Origin: Nyssa sinensis
Lineage: Eukaryota; Streptophyta; Magnoliopsida; Cornales; Nyssaceae
Length of the DNA stretch: 64,000 nt
Direction: 5' to 3'
Assembly: GCA_008638375.1 (NCBI GenBank)
Contig: CM018038.1
Coordinates: forward strand, 29,610,753-29,674,752
This document shows, piece by piece, positions 1-11,449 of the stretch; the first letter of the stretch is position 1; each line of letters starts with the position of its first letter. The notes beneath the pieces were generated by a model. The model saw only the letters and a program-made list of their open reading frames with translations. It had not been told where the DNA came from and did no database searches. A program made the position numbers and the translations under genes.

Positions 1-1955
1 TTTTTTAAAAAAGAACTCTTAATACGAGACGAAGACAGTAATATAATTGATATGACTAGAAATATCATCATTGTAGAAACCTTATTTTGAGACCCTTGAT
101 TGTATAGGTTTAGTTTCACAATTTTTTTACAGTTACTACAATATGTCCCACCGAGGGCTTTCTAGTCATTTCGTTCACTGAGGGCATTTATGTCATCATA
201 GTCATTATGCCCACTGAGGGCATTTTGGTCATTTCACCCACTGAGGCCATTTCGATAATTTTTTCCACCGAGAGAATTTTGGTCATTTTGACCACCGAGG
301 GCATTTCGATCATTATGACCACTGAGGGCATTTTGGTTATTTTTTCCATTGAGGGCATTTCGATTATTTTTCCATTAAGGGCATTTCGATCAGTCATACC
401 CTCAGAGGGCATTTTGATTATTTTGCCCATTGAGGCATTTTTAGGTTTATTATGCCCACCAAGGACATTTTTATCATTTCAGCCCATCCAAGACATTTTG
501 GTCACTATGCCCATCGAGGGTATTTTGGTAATTTAACAAGTTAGAACCCTTGAGGGTATTTTGGTCATAATGTCCAATGATGACATTTTAGTCATTTCTA
601 GTGGTTTCCTACCCTTTAGGGATAGTTTGGTAAATATTAGAGGTTTCCCACATTTTAGGGATTGATATTGGTGTCATTTTTCTCTTTGGAAGGCACTTTG
701 GTAATTTTGCCATAATCCTATCCCATATAGGTTATTTTTTCATTTATGGCCATACATGTAATTTTCATGTCATTATACACATATAGGATTAATTTGGTAG
801 TTTTGGCCCTTAGGGACAATTTTTATTTTTTATGCCTTAATGATATTTTTGTAATTACCTTGTCCCTAAATTCTTCACCGAATTAGGGGTAATATAGTAA
901 ATATAGATTTGTGCATTCCATTCCTTTCTTATTCCTGAGTAATTCCAAAACCAAGCCCTTTATTTTAAAGGATTTGTTTTTAATTATGCACCAAATAATT
1001 TCTATATCTAATTTGCTATCTCATTAAGCATTAATCTTGGCCATCCATCCATAGTATTCATTATGAGCCCTTAGATCAAAACTCCTTACTTTTTTCCTAT
1101 AAATAAAACTCCCGTAGCTACCATATTCAAGGACAGAAGAATTAATAGCCAAATGTTGCTACAATAATTTTCTCTTTTCTCTCTCTATATTTCTTCTTCC
1201 CTATTTTTTAAGCTTTGTTCTAAACAAGTCAAGGTTCTACACAATCTTTATTCCATACAAGCTTTGTTCTTCACAAGTCGAAGCTCTATACCATTGGAGA
1301 TTCAATTCAAGGAGTTCAAACACAAGCCTTGTCTGATTTAATACAAACAATCAGGTACGCTCACTCAAAACCCTACTATTTCACCTTTTTCCCAATTCAA
1401 TTAATCCCACAACTCTTGATAGAATCAAATGAATTAGGAGAACTACGTTGGCTTTGATTCCATTATCTGAATGGATACGTAGGATACCTTATGGGCCTGA
1501 ATCTACTATTTTCCCTTAATCTTATTTACTTTATGCATTTTTTCTTATTTTATTCATGTTATCACTCTCTCTCTACTCATTCTTTTGGTTTATTTACTTT
1601 ATGTATTCCTTTTATTTTATTCGTTCACGTCATTATTATCATTTTCTTTTTTTACTCTCCTTCTTTCTTTTATTATGTCATGGAATTTATGCCTTATGCA
1701 TGAACACTTGAGACCAATCCATTCAGACTGGGCGAGATGGGTGCCTAACCCCTTCCTATCTTGTACCTTAGCTCCCAGATTTGGAATTCTTTGGTTCGTT
1801 GTAGACTAGTTTTGTTTTACTTTATTTTAACCCATATCAAGGGGTTTAGAATGTAAATGGGATCAAAACATTGTAATTTCAATTTTCTTGGTTATTTCTT
1901 TTACATGTATTCTTCATATTTTATGACAGGTTTGCTTGTTATTTAGCTTAAAACA
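1..1955 (+). mobile_element. Ogre/Tat-type Gypsy LTR, 3' part (cut by window start)
   Basis: Long terminal repeat in + orientation. It ends in CA at 1,954-1,955, three bases before a TGGCGACTCC primer-site motif at 1,959. A second, inverted copy lies at about 27,394-29,550; shared blocks include the sequence around 1,320-1,500 (matching the reverse strand of 27,930-28,110) and the minisatellite. The copy contains a TATA-like stretch (CCTATAAATAAAAC, about 1,098-1,111). Start lies outside the window. No credible coding; the small ORFs in it come from the repeats. The lineage call rests on the primer site and LTR length. Confidence 0.65.
180..560. repeat. 27-bp minisatellite inside the Ogre-like LTR
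   Basis: About 13-14 degenerate units built on 'GAGGGCATTTTGGTCATT' and 'GAGGGCATTTCGATCATT' variants. The period is 27 bp, so both strands show spurious nine-residue periodic ORFs. The same array is present in inverted orientation at about 29,123-29,460, so it is part of the LTR rather than a local expansion. Confidence 0.8.
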
Positions 1956-1958
1956 AGA

Positions 1959-1968
1959 TGGCGACTCC
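1959..1968 (+). other. Primer-binding-site-like motif (tRNA-Arg type)
   Basis: TGGCGACTCC three bases after the LTR CA end. The first nine bases match the TGGCGACTC start of the primer site typical of Ogre-like elements (complement of a tRNA-Arg 3' end); after that the match fades. It fixes the LTR/internal border and the + orientation. Confidence 0.55.
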
Positions 1969-3000
1969 TTTTTGTATTCATGTACACTCCAATTTAAAAG
2001 AAAGTGTTCATCTCCCACCTTGAGGGAGTGGACTTTTAAAAAGTCGGGGTTGTTTGACTCTTCTTCCGGCGCTTGCGATCACAATAGACATTAAGACCAT
2101 GACATGTGGTTGGAGTAAACTACGACAAGAGATACGTGGATGTAAGTTTGTTAGGCTATATATCTCGACCTATCAGAACCGCATTTTCTAGATGGAAAGA
2201 TTGGTTATTCTTATTGATTTGATGTAAGGCTCTTCCTTTATGAGCCAAGCTCACATCAATAGTATAGAGCCTCATCTTCTTATCCGAGCTTAGGTCTCCT
2301 CATTTGAGCTGATTAGTAGCTTATAAAGGAAGTTGAAGCTCAGAAACATTCTAAGAAATACCTTACATTAACTAACTTCAAAACTTCCTTTCTTATCTTT
2401 ATGTGGAATCATGGATTCTAACATGAAAACTGTCACTTTAAGCTTATCTTATCAATATAGGAAGTTTTGTGATTCATTCTACGAAGAATTTCACCAAAGA
2501 TGGCAACCAATTCACTATATAAAGGGCTAAGGTTTGCATTGAAACCCTAAGTTCTTATCATGATTTACTCTCCAAAAGACCTTATTCTCTTAGTTCATCT
2601 CCAACTTGATCATATGAGTGGTCATTACTAGGGTTATTCTAATTATCTCGTTTATTGGTTTTCGTGGTCTTATAGGGATTTTTGAAATAATTTCCATAGT
2701 TTATTAAGTCAAGCCCAATTTCTTACCATATCAATAATTATATGTAACATTACTCACTTCTAAATAATGCTAATTTATCTCTAACTATAAAATTGATGTT
2801 TGAATTTTGGATAAATTACATTGACCTCTCTTAAGGTCACTCGATATTACACATATACACTTAAACTTTTAAAAATTTCACTAACCTCTCCTTTCAAATT
2901 TTGTATCTAAACAGCTTAAATAGAAGTAAAAAAATTTCTATAATACACTTTATTTACTTACTTGATACTTAAATCAAATTTTGATCTAAAACTCATCTTC
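1969..3000. other. Non-coding stretch after the Ogre-like primer site
   Basis: AT-rich sequence with no ORF of note and no recognisable gag. It is probably 5' leader of the Ogre-like element followed by unassigned DNA. I see no gene in it. Confidence 0.4.
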
Positions 3001-3054
3001 TGTCGATTCTTGGACCGGGACCGATACTGTCATCCAAACAGGCCGTACAAAATC

Positions 3055-6000
3055 TGTCACGCCCTTGACCCGCAGGGCCAGACTAAGGGGTCATTGAACC
3101 CCGATAAGCTGGGTAATAGAACTAAGCAACCTAGTCAAGTACATGAAATATAGGCTATATTGTTTTTGAAAATGATTTCCTTTAGTTGGTTTTGGTTTGG
3201 TTTCCTTATTAAACTTGTTTAAGTCCCGTAATGGGATTAAATAAAATTGATTGCTATCCCAATGTAACTATATCTAATATCCATCAGTTGTATTAAACAA
3301 GGTATGTCTAGAGCTGACTCGACAGTTCTTATATACATGACATATACATGAATAATCCGTAGGATACATATACCCTTGATAAATAAATGAATAAATACAT
3401 GAAAGTAACTAAATGCTATACAATGACTTTAGTTCATCTCTTATTGCTTCCTGTCAATCGCCTATACCTACCATTCCCATGAACAACAAGGGTGAGCCAA
3501 AACGCTTAATAGAATTTCTCAAAACACACAAGCAAGCAGCATGCCAAAAATTAATGCAAGTCCGAAGAGGACACACCCTATAGTCCAGTATGCATCACAA
3601 GCACACTAAATCATCATATCCCTAAACATAGGCATAAGCATAAGTATCAAAAGGGCATCAGACCACTACACGTGGTTTGACAATAATAGCCAAGTAGTCG
3701 GCATATGGACGATCAAACACATACCATAGATATAAACATATAATTTTATGAAGAATCTCCATTTCTTGTTTTAATGCCACAAGAACAATGTATATAAACA
3801 TATAACCAATCAAAAGATGTGAGTACAAGCTTACCAACCCCACGAAGGACCTTCATTTCCTATTCAAAGCCATAAGAACAATGTATATACATTCACAGCC
3901 AAGCAACCATCTACAATTGCCATAGTATCACAAACTAGCAATAAACAGTCCATCAATAATCATAAGAAAATTTCACATGAGTGTCAAGGTAAATAATCTC
4001 AAATAAATTCAATCCACAAAAAAAGGGATAAAACGTCATTCAACTATTTCCATTCTCTCAATAATCTCAATCCCATAAGTATCCACCTAATTTGGGTCTT
4101 GGCAAGCCTATGTGTTTTACGGACTACTAACCCGATGGAAACAAACGACAACCCGCGCGGGTTTATGGCTCACAAGCCAAGGAGAGACACCTATCCCTAT
4201 CATAAATGAAACCCCAGGTAAAGCACAATCTCACCACACTCAAGAGCAACAAAAGATGTGACTAATTCTGATCCCAAGTCCTTCTCTCATAAATATTATT
4301 TTTCATAATCCCAATATCTCAATCCAAACCACAAACGATGACCATCAATATCAATATCCTCTCAAATCTCACATCACTCAGGTATGTTCAACAAGATGTA
4401 TATCAATATCATTAACATCCACAACAAACACTAACAACCATCAGAGATGATATAATGATTTAACAAATAGATACAAGAGTAACAATGATCATATATTCAT
4501 GATAGAAATAGAAATAACAGTCAACATCAATCATAGTGATAGCATTTATCTAGTAATATCATACAATGTCCAACATCATGACATTCAATATAACAATCAC
4601 ATCATACTAATAAATCAACCACAAGGTAATCAATGGTGATAACAAACATCTCAAGTAGATCGTATAATAAATACACACATCAATAAATCAAGACATTGCC
4701 TTAGTCCCAATCATCACTCTACTATAATTAAACACTACATGTGTCTTTCATAATGTTTGTCAATTACCTTGCGTACCTACTGTTCCATCTCCAAGACCAC
4801 CCGGGCCCATAACACTAAGGTATCATATTAAGTCTTATGGTTATTTATGGCCAATTACTCATTAGCCTACACTTTGGGTACCCGTTTACCTAAACAAATA
4901 TCAAAACGTGTTCCTGGGTATCAACAACCCTAAGGAAACCCTATCGTATTGTTTCTAAGTCATTTGACTGTCTTTTAAACCTATAAGGACATTTTTGTAA
5001 TTTACTTAAAAGTTAGGCATCTACCGAGATGTCATCTCTCAAAACTGACCTTAAAATTGAATCCAAAAGGCCCAACAATCCTAAAGATGTCATCTTTATA
5101 TTTTATTAATGCTTTCAGGTATCTGTTACATGCTTAAGGACATTTTAGTAATTTCACATATTCATGTGTGACCACCCCTAGTCTTTATTTCATTATTTTG
5201 ATACCATATTTGAGTTTCGGGCATCCAAAAACATTGGAAACGCCTCTTCTGGATCTTAATTTGGCTTTCAATTACTTAATATAAGTCTAAACGCATAATC
5301 GTGATTTCATTAATTTAGGTGAGACCATTTTTGGGTCTCCATTTGTCTAATTTGATCATATATTTGAATCTCAGGCATCCAACAACTTTAGAATAACCCA
5401 TTCTAAATTTTAATTAGCCTTTAAGTTGCTTCAACTAGCATTAGGGGTATTTTTATAATTTTTTATATTCATGTGAAACCTCCCCAGGTCCTCGAATGTC
5501 CAAACCGATTCTCCCATTGAGTCCGGAATACCCAAAAACCTTAAGAATGACCCCTTTGTCATTTTAATTATATTTAAAATTCAAGATATTAGAGGAAGGC
5601 ATTTTCATAATTCCAATTACCAAGACCAGGTTCAAAAGAGAACTAGTTTTCTCCCAAATAGGTTCAGATCTGAACCAGAACCAGAGAACCAGGCCTCCTC
5701 TATCCTTGCATCCAAACAGCCTCTAGGGTCTCAACCTATGATCCGTTGACCAACATAGGACCCATTGACCTTGACCTGGTTTGACCAAGACCCGACCTGG
5801 TTGACCATTGACCGGATCCAATTGATCATTGAATAGGTCAACCCGATTGACCGTTGACTAAAAATAGGTGATTATTGTTCATTTTGTTCGATTTTGCTTG
5901 ATTTTTCACCCTAGAGTCTTCTTGATCAGTTCTAACACCTGAAACAAACAAAATGAGGGATCAACACCACTCAAAATCCAATGAAACCGAGGATCGTGTT

Positions 6001-7518
6001 TTTTCGATGACCAAAATAGGTGATTATTTTACCCCCTTCTTAACCCCCATTTTTAACCCATTTTGAACCTAATCCACTCTAATCTTCCTAAGAAATCAAA
6101 TGGAACACAAATCATGCCTCAAAATGGCCCTAATAGTCCCCTTAGCCGAGAGACCCAACGATTTCTGGCGATAGTTCACAGTCGCGATAATTTCTCACCA
6201 TTCCTATTCGTTTTCAATTCTCATCCTTTCCTACTCATTCATAATGCATATACAAGGTTCTACAAGTCCTTCAATCTATGTTATTAAGTAAAATTTTTCA
6301 AAGTTCTTTAGAGAACTTGAATAGGTTTTCTTTCTCCATTGCTACTATATATGTATATATATATATATATAAACACTCACAGATGTGCACACCTTAACAC
6401 AAGCATAATCATGCATACATGCATATGTGTGTATATATATATATATATAAATCTAAGAGAAAGTTAAGAACCCCTACCTTCATTTTCGGTTAGAAAGATA
6501 AAATCTAGAGGACTAAGAAAGCTCCAATGGACATCCACGGCTACCAAGCGTGACTCAATCCCCCTACTTCCCTTTTTCTTCTTTTTTTTTTTTCTTTTTT
6601 CTCTCTTCTTCTTCTTCCTTTCCTTCCTCTTTCTTTCTTTCCTTCTTTTTGGTTCGGTTTCCATGTGTGTCAAACACAAACACACACACACACAAATACA
6701 CACTGATTCACACACACGCACATTGTGTGTCACACACACTCCCTTTTCATCTCTCTCCCTCTCTGATTTTTGCTCTTGGGTCTTCACCTCACACACAACA
6801 CACTCACAGTCTCTCTATTAGCTGCACACACAATACACACACCAGCCCTCTCAAACATACACTTACACACACACCTCCACATGTATTCAGGTAAATAGAA
6901 AGAGAAAATCTGAAAAAGGAAGTGAGAGAGTCTGGCTTGAGAGGGAGGAGAAGAAATCAAAAAGGGTGAGGAAAAGGAAGAGAGAGAAAAAGGTGATGGG
7001 AGTGATGTGTCTCATCACTCCATCTATGTCTCCTGACCATGCACCCTCACACACATTAGCACATCGCTTTCCACCTCCCTCTTCTTAACACATGTCCCTC
7101 TCTTAAATAATATCGTTAGCTTCTCATAGAAGCCTTGCATAACTCCTAGAGCGCCACGTGGCCAGTTGGCCAACTGTGCACGCACACTTGCCCAAATTGA
7201 AACTGTATCGGAATCGTACCAAACTTGGTACACTAGCTAATTTCAACACTTTGATTTCAAATATACAATTTGTTTCCAAATTCCCTAATTTGGATTTTCA
7301 TATTTATCTACGCTCGGCAGATGACTATGTAACCCCGAGACTCACACCAGTCTCGAATAAATCACCAAAATTCATTTTTAAGCCTCACTATGTCATATTG
7401 ATGACTTATTGACTCATTTTACAATTTATCTAACTCATTTTTTATTTATCTCCAGTTCGTTCTTAGTCTAAGTTGGCAATTTACCAAATTACCTTTTATG
7501 ATTTTTCGGGTCCTTACA
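3055..7518 (-). mobile_element. Solo LTR, family A copy 1 (4,464 bp)
   Basis: Begins TGTCACGCCC and ends GGGTCCTTACA on the + strand (TG...CA). It is flanked by a perfect 5-bp target duplication, AAATC at 3,050-3,054 and 7,519-7,523. A second copy in opposite orientation is at 16,212-20,765. No primer site or internal region adjoins it, so it is a solo LTR. It contains CT-, CA- and AT-rich microsatellites near its right end and no credible gene. TG/CA termini, the TGTAAGGACCCG-type end (minus strand) and great length recall large Gypsy LTRs such as the Tekay/Del group, but the lineage is not proven. Confidence 0.85.
6348..6890. repeat. Microsatellite block (AT, CT and CA tracts) in LTR A1
   Basis: Two (AT)n runs at about 6,348-6,371 and 6,432-6,449, a pyrimidine tract at 6,560-6,650, and CA/CACACA-rich sequence at 6,670-6,890. 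Low-complexity Thr/His/Phe ORFs here are artefacts. The inverted copy A2 has the matching GT/GA block at 16,800-17,260. Confidence 0.85.
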
Positions 7519-8439
7519 AAATCAAATGAATTACACAAGTCAGTAAAAAAATTCATTTTAAAATAATTATGGAAGTTACACATATGCAAGTCATTTGATA
7601 ACCAACACAAACTTCAACATCTATTACAAGATATCCTTAGAGAAAAATTTTCGTAATTACATCATTAAATACAACATGAATCTAACGACACTTTCCAATC
7701 TCATAATCACATTGTCTCACAAAAGTGCATTTCTTATAAATCTAAGTCCACGTTATAGTTTTGGAGTTGACCTATCATGGTCGTTCATGTGCACGGTATT
7801 AGCTTTCTTTGACTCCATCACTACTTTTTTTGTCATATTGATTCACTTGAAACATTGTTATAGTTTTGTGGTGAGCTAACTTAAGCTTAGGAAGTAAATC
7901 CTTCACTTTACTATAGGTTATTCAAGGGTTTATGAATAATAGATAATCTCAAGATATTGGGTTCAATGAAATCGATTATCATATCAGAATAGTCAACAAG
8001 CATAAATTTATCAATATTTAATATTGAGCTACCAAATTTAGACATAAGAAGTCAAATCAACACAACGATATGCACAAGAGTAAATTCTATAAAATAACAA
8101 GGTTGGCTATAAATGAACAATGAAAATCTAGAATATAGCTCATCAACATCAATAATAAGATATAAAATGAACCCCGAAGTCAGCCTTTTGGATTTTTCTC
8201 GCTGAACTCAAAGAATATAAGAAGAGAAGTAGATGCCATCAACACAAAGGGCCCAACTACCCCTATACGATACATATCTAGGTGCACCACTCCTCATCAT
8301 TGGGTTTTCCTAAATAGCACCAAGAACTCTTATCATCATATAAATACATCCACACTAGGACTATTTGCTATGTATCATTGCCAGACATCGACCTGAAGGT
8401 CATCGACATCCATAAGAAAGGAAGGGCATTGTGATAGGA

Positions 8440-8720
8440 ACAACCCCAGATTCACATAAGTGGGTTCTTAACAATCACAATGTTTCCAACATAGGAGATC
8501 ATGAGAGACCATAACATAAGGAGTCGCAAAGACCCTATGGATATCCACATCATAGAATTCGAAAGAGATCACAAAGATCTAACAAAGTGAGGAGTCATAA
8601 AGACTCATAGAATCCTTGACATAAGGGATCACAAGGATCACAAAAATTCAATAAGACAAGGACTCCAAAGACTTATAGTTATCCACAACAAATGGAATCA
8701 CAACAATCCACAATATCTAT
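8440..8720. repeat. Degenerate short tandem repeat
   Basis: Phrases such as 'GGATCACAAGGATCACAA', 'GAGTCGCAAAGACCC', 'GAGTCATAAAGACTC' and 'ATGGAATCACAACAATCC' recur with roughly 30-65 bp spacing. It lies inside LTR C, with no coding potential. Confidence 0.5.
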
Positions 8721-9830
8721 AACACGAAATTATAATAAATGAAGGGTTATGGACTTTAAATAATTATTGATGTATATCTCAAGGAATAAAATGTTGGCAA
8801 CTATACATGTAGGCCATATCGGCAGAGTAAAATTTCGTATATTAAAGTTTGGGTTTACTTACCAGTAGGTTCTTATCATTGCATTTCCATATTAGTTCCA
8901 TAGTAGCTATCCCATAGCCATTTTTCTATTTTTCATTCTTTGTTGATCCTATAACTATGGATCATGAATACATGGAATATCAAATTAGTATACGTTCTAA
9001 TTCAAAGTACCTTTATTTAATGTTTTAAGTTCTTTTAAACTTAATCTAATTAATTAGTAGGCTCCAAGATTCCTAATTTAGGGCTCCTTATGTTGGAATT
9101 GGCCCTTTAGGGGCATAATGGTATTTTTACACTTTTGTGTCCCGTATTTTCTAGTACATGATTTACATAATCAGACTTTGTTTTGAGTTCATTACGTCCT
9201 AAAAATTATTGTTATAGGAGTCTATGTCATTTTTGTGTTCATCTGGTAGTTCGTTCTACTATTAAAGTAGTCTAGAAATCAGTAATTTTCTGTATCTATA
9301 TTTTTGGCATCTTATTTGACAAAACTGACTCTACCATTGAGGGTGGAACATAAAAAAATGGTAGGGTTGGTACCCTCATGATCATTAGAAGTCATTTGGT
9401 AGCAAAATTTTGCTTTTAAGACTCAGTTTATTCATTTATATGTTTTAGAATTTAATTTGTCCAAACAGACTCTACCATTGAGTCTGGAATGCTCAAATGT
9501 TGAAAATGTCTCTTCTCACATTTTTGTTGGCCTTTATTTCACCACTTTCCTGCCCAGGGGTAAAATGGTAATTTTATGCAATCCTAAGGGCATTTTTGTA
9601 GTTATTGTTTTAATGTATTTAATTTCTCAGCATCTCATTTGTCAAAATAGAACTCAGCTATTGAGTCTAGAGCATCGTAAAATGATTGGGTAGGCCCTCT
9701 CCATGTCTTGATTGGGCCTAATATTTAATTAAATAATTATTTATTAAATCTAATATATATATATATACACACACACACACATATATATACATATTCTTTT
9801 TTGGTTTAATAGATTAATAGCTATTGACTA

Positions 9831-9884
9831 TGGCTTAGTGGTTCAGTGCTTGGAGTTAAGGGTCCTGGTCTGGGTTTCGAACCT
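9831..9884 (+). other. tRNA-like A-box/B-box module in LTR C
   Basis: TGGCTTAGTGGT (9,831-9,842) matches the pol III A-box consensus TRGCNNAGYNG, and GGGTTTCGAACCT (9,872-9,884) resembles the B box. The module follows an (AT)n/(CA)n microsatellite directly. It does not fold into a clear full tRNA by eye. Equivalent modules are at 24,100, 34,315 and 40,225. Confidence 0.5.
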
Positions 9885-10852
9885 TGGGCGCAACAAACGT
9901 CAATTATTTTTCAAAATATTTGTGAACCAAATAGAGGATAAGGGTCATAATCCGGATAGGATATCCCTATTCCAGGTACAACTATCAAATCTAACTAACT
10001 TTCTGCGTAACTAAACAAGACCTTTCATCATTTTAAAAAACAAGGTTTAACTCAAAACAACGTAGCTTCTGTCACTGCACCTGGGTCATACTTGACCCGA
10101 CCCATTAACTTGTTAACCAGACCTAGTCAACATTGACCGATCCGACTTGTTAACCATGGGTCAAAGTAGTCGTCTGATCAGTGCCGATCACCTTCTTTAG
10201 TGACGATGATTGGTGGCGATCATTTTTTTGCCACTTTCTTCTATCGTTTTGATTCATTTTTGCCCCAAAATCCAATCCTTATGATCTATTTCAGATTTGG
10301 TTTGAGTTTTGGCGATCAAATGACGGTGGAATCGACTCTAGCATGTCACATTTTTTTGACGACCTTCAACAGTCACCTTTCTCTCTCTCAATTCTGAACC
10401 AATTTAGTTCATTTTTAGCCCGTTCGGTTCATTTTTCAATAAGATTATAACTTCTAAACATCATTTTAATCTAGTTTTTCCCAGGTTTTTCGATCATCGT
10501 TCCTACCTGTAACTCACTGTTACATGCTTAGTTCTGAGCGATTTGACACAATTCTAGTTGTTCTATTCTTCATGTTCTTTCTATATTCCTTCCTCATTGC
10601 TAAAAAATGATTTCATTTAGGTTGATTCAAACCCAGTTCATTGAATTTCTGTTAATGGCGGTCCATTCGGTTTCATGGTTTTCGTTATGATTTATTGTCA
10701 TTATCTATGTTAAACCTTCATAATTTGACTAAAAAAATTGAAGAACATCAAAATATATAGAGTTATTACCTATTTAGAAGAAGTTGAGAGTTTTTCCATA
10801 CTCAAGAGTTTGATGATTGATATCATCTTTGAAATTCTTGGCAATGGTTAGA

Positions 10853-11449
10853 TTAAAAAAAGATTTGTCTACCATGACATGATTTGGTGCATTCCTCAGG
10901 ATCGAGATCCTCCCTAGGACATTTTCCTAATGATTTGGATGTTTGGTTTTTTATTTTGGGAGGCATGAATGAGAGATTTGATGCTTTTTGGAAGGGTTTG
11001 AGGAGTTTGTAACTGATAAAAAGAGAGAGAAGTTGAATGATTTTGTAAAGGCACTCTTTTGAAATGTTTGAATAGATATTGCTTTTTATAGATTTGACCA
11101 AATCAGTTGACTAACTCTAAGCATCAGTCCACTAGTTGTGCCCCAGTTTTGGGGAAGTCGATTGGTAGGTCAACTAGTTCAACCAACAGCCATGTTTCTC
11201 TCATTTAATTCTTAACCAGTCGACTGGTTTATCCATATCGTCAACTAGTAGGTTGATTGATTTAACTAGTGACCAATTTCTGACTTGAATTATAGAATTC
11301 AGTAGATATCATGGTCGACTACTCCGATCATCAGTCGAATAGTTCTTAAAGATAGTCGAATGGTTTGAGCTTTTTTTATTCTTATCACTTAGTTGCTCAA
11401 ATATTTTGAATCAATCAGTTTAAGTTCTCTTCTAATAAATAAAAATCAC
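10853..11449 (-). mobile_element. 3' region / LTR remnant of the SIRE-like Copia element
   Basis: Lies downstream (minus strand) of the RNase H remnant. About ten variants of a GTCGAC-centred word ('CAGTCGACTGGTT', 'AGTCGACTAG') occur between 11,105 and 11,370. The same word type clusters in the SIRE-like LTR at 22,930-23,290, which supports this being LTR or 3'-untranslated sequence. An open stretch at 10,853-11,101 gives an 82-residue peptide with no recognised family. Exact LTR borders are not visible. Confidence 0.45.

Larger units (their letters stand above)
3001..10750 (-). mobile_element. Large LTR 'C', split by solo LTR A1
   Basis: Two parts, 3,001-3,054 and 7,519 to about 10,750, belong together. 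The left tip (TGTCGATTC..., ...GGCCGTACAAAATC) and the continuation AAATCAAATGAAT match the uninterrupted left tips of family B at 32,406 and 38,304. Downstream features occur in the same order as in B: a Leu/Phe-poor AT region, an (AT)n/(CA)n microsatellite (about 9,750-9,790), a tRNA-like A/B-box module, and a stretch rich in GACCCGACCC-like words. Orientation is inferred from B, whose primer site shows that this tip is the LTR 3' end on the minus strand. The right border is not clear; no coding sequence was found. Confidence 0.55.

Noticed and set aside
188..536. Overlapping periodic ORFs on both strands (80 and 109 codons)
   Set aside because: They are products of the 27-bp minisatellite, with no start context or family resemblance.
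6464..6894. Thr/His/Lys/Glu-rich ORFs
   Set aside because: Translation of CT/CA microsatellites within an LTR; low complexity only.
10853..11101. Envelope-like gene of the SIRE element
   Set aside because: The 82-residue frame shows no envelope-type membrane segments or recognised motif; more likely LTR or 3' untranslated sequence.
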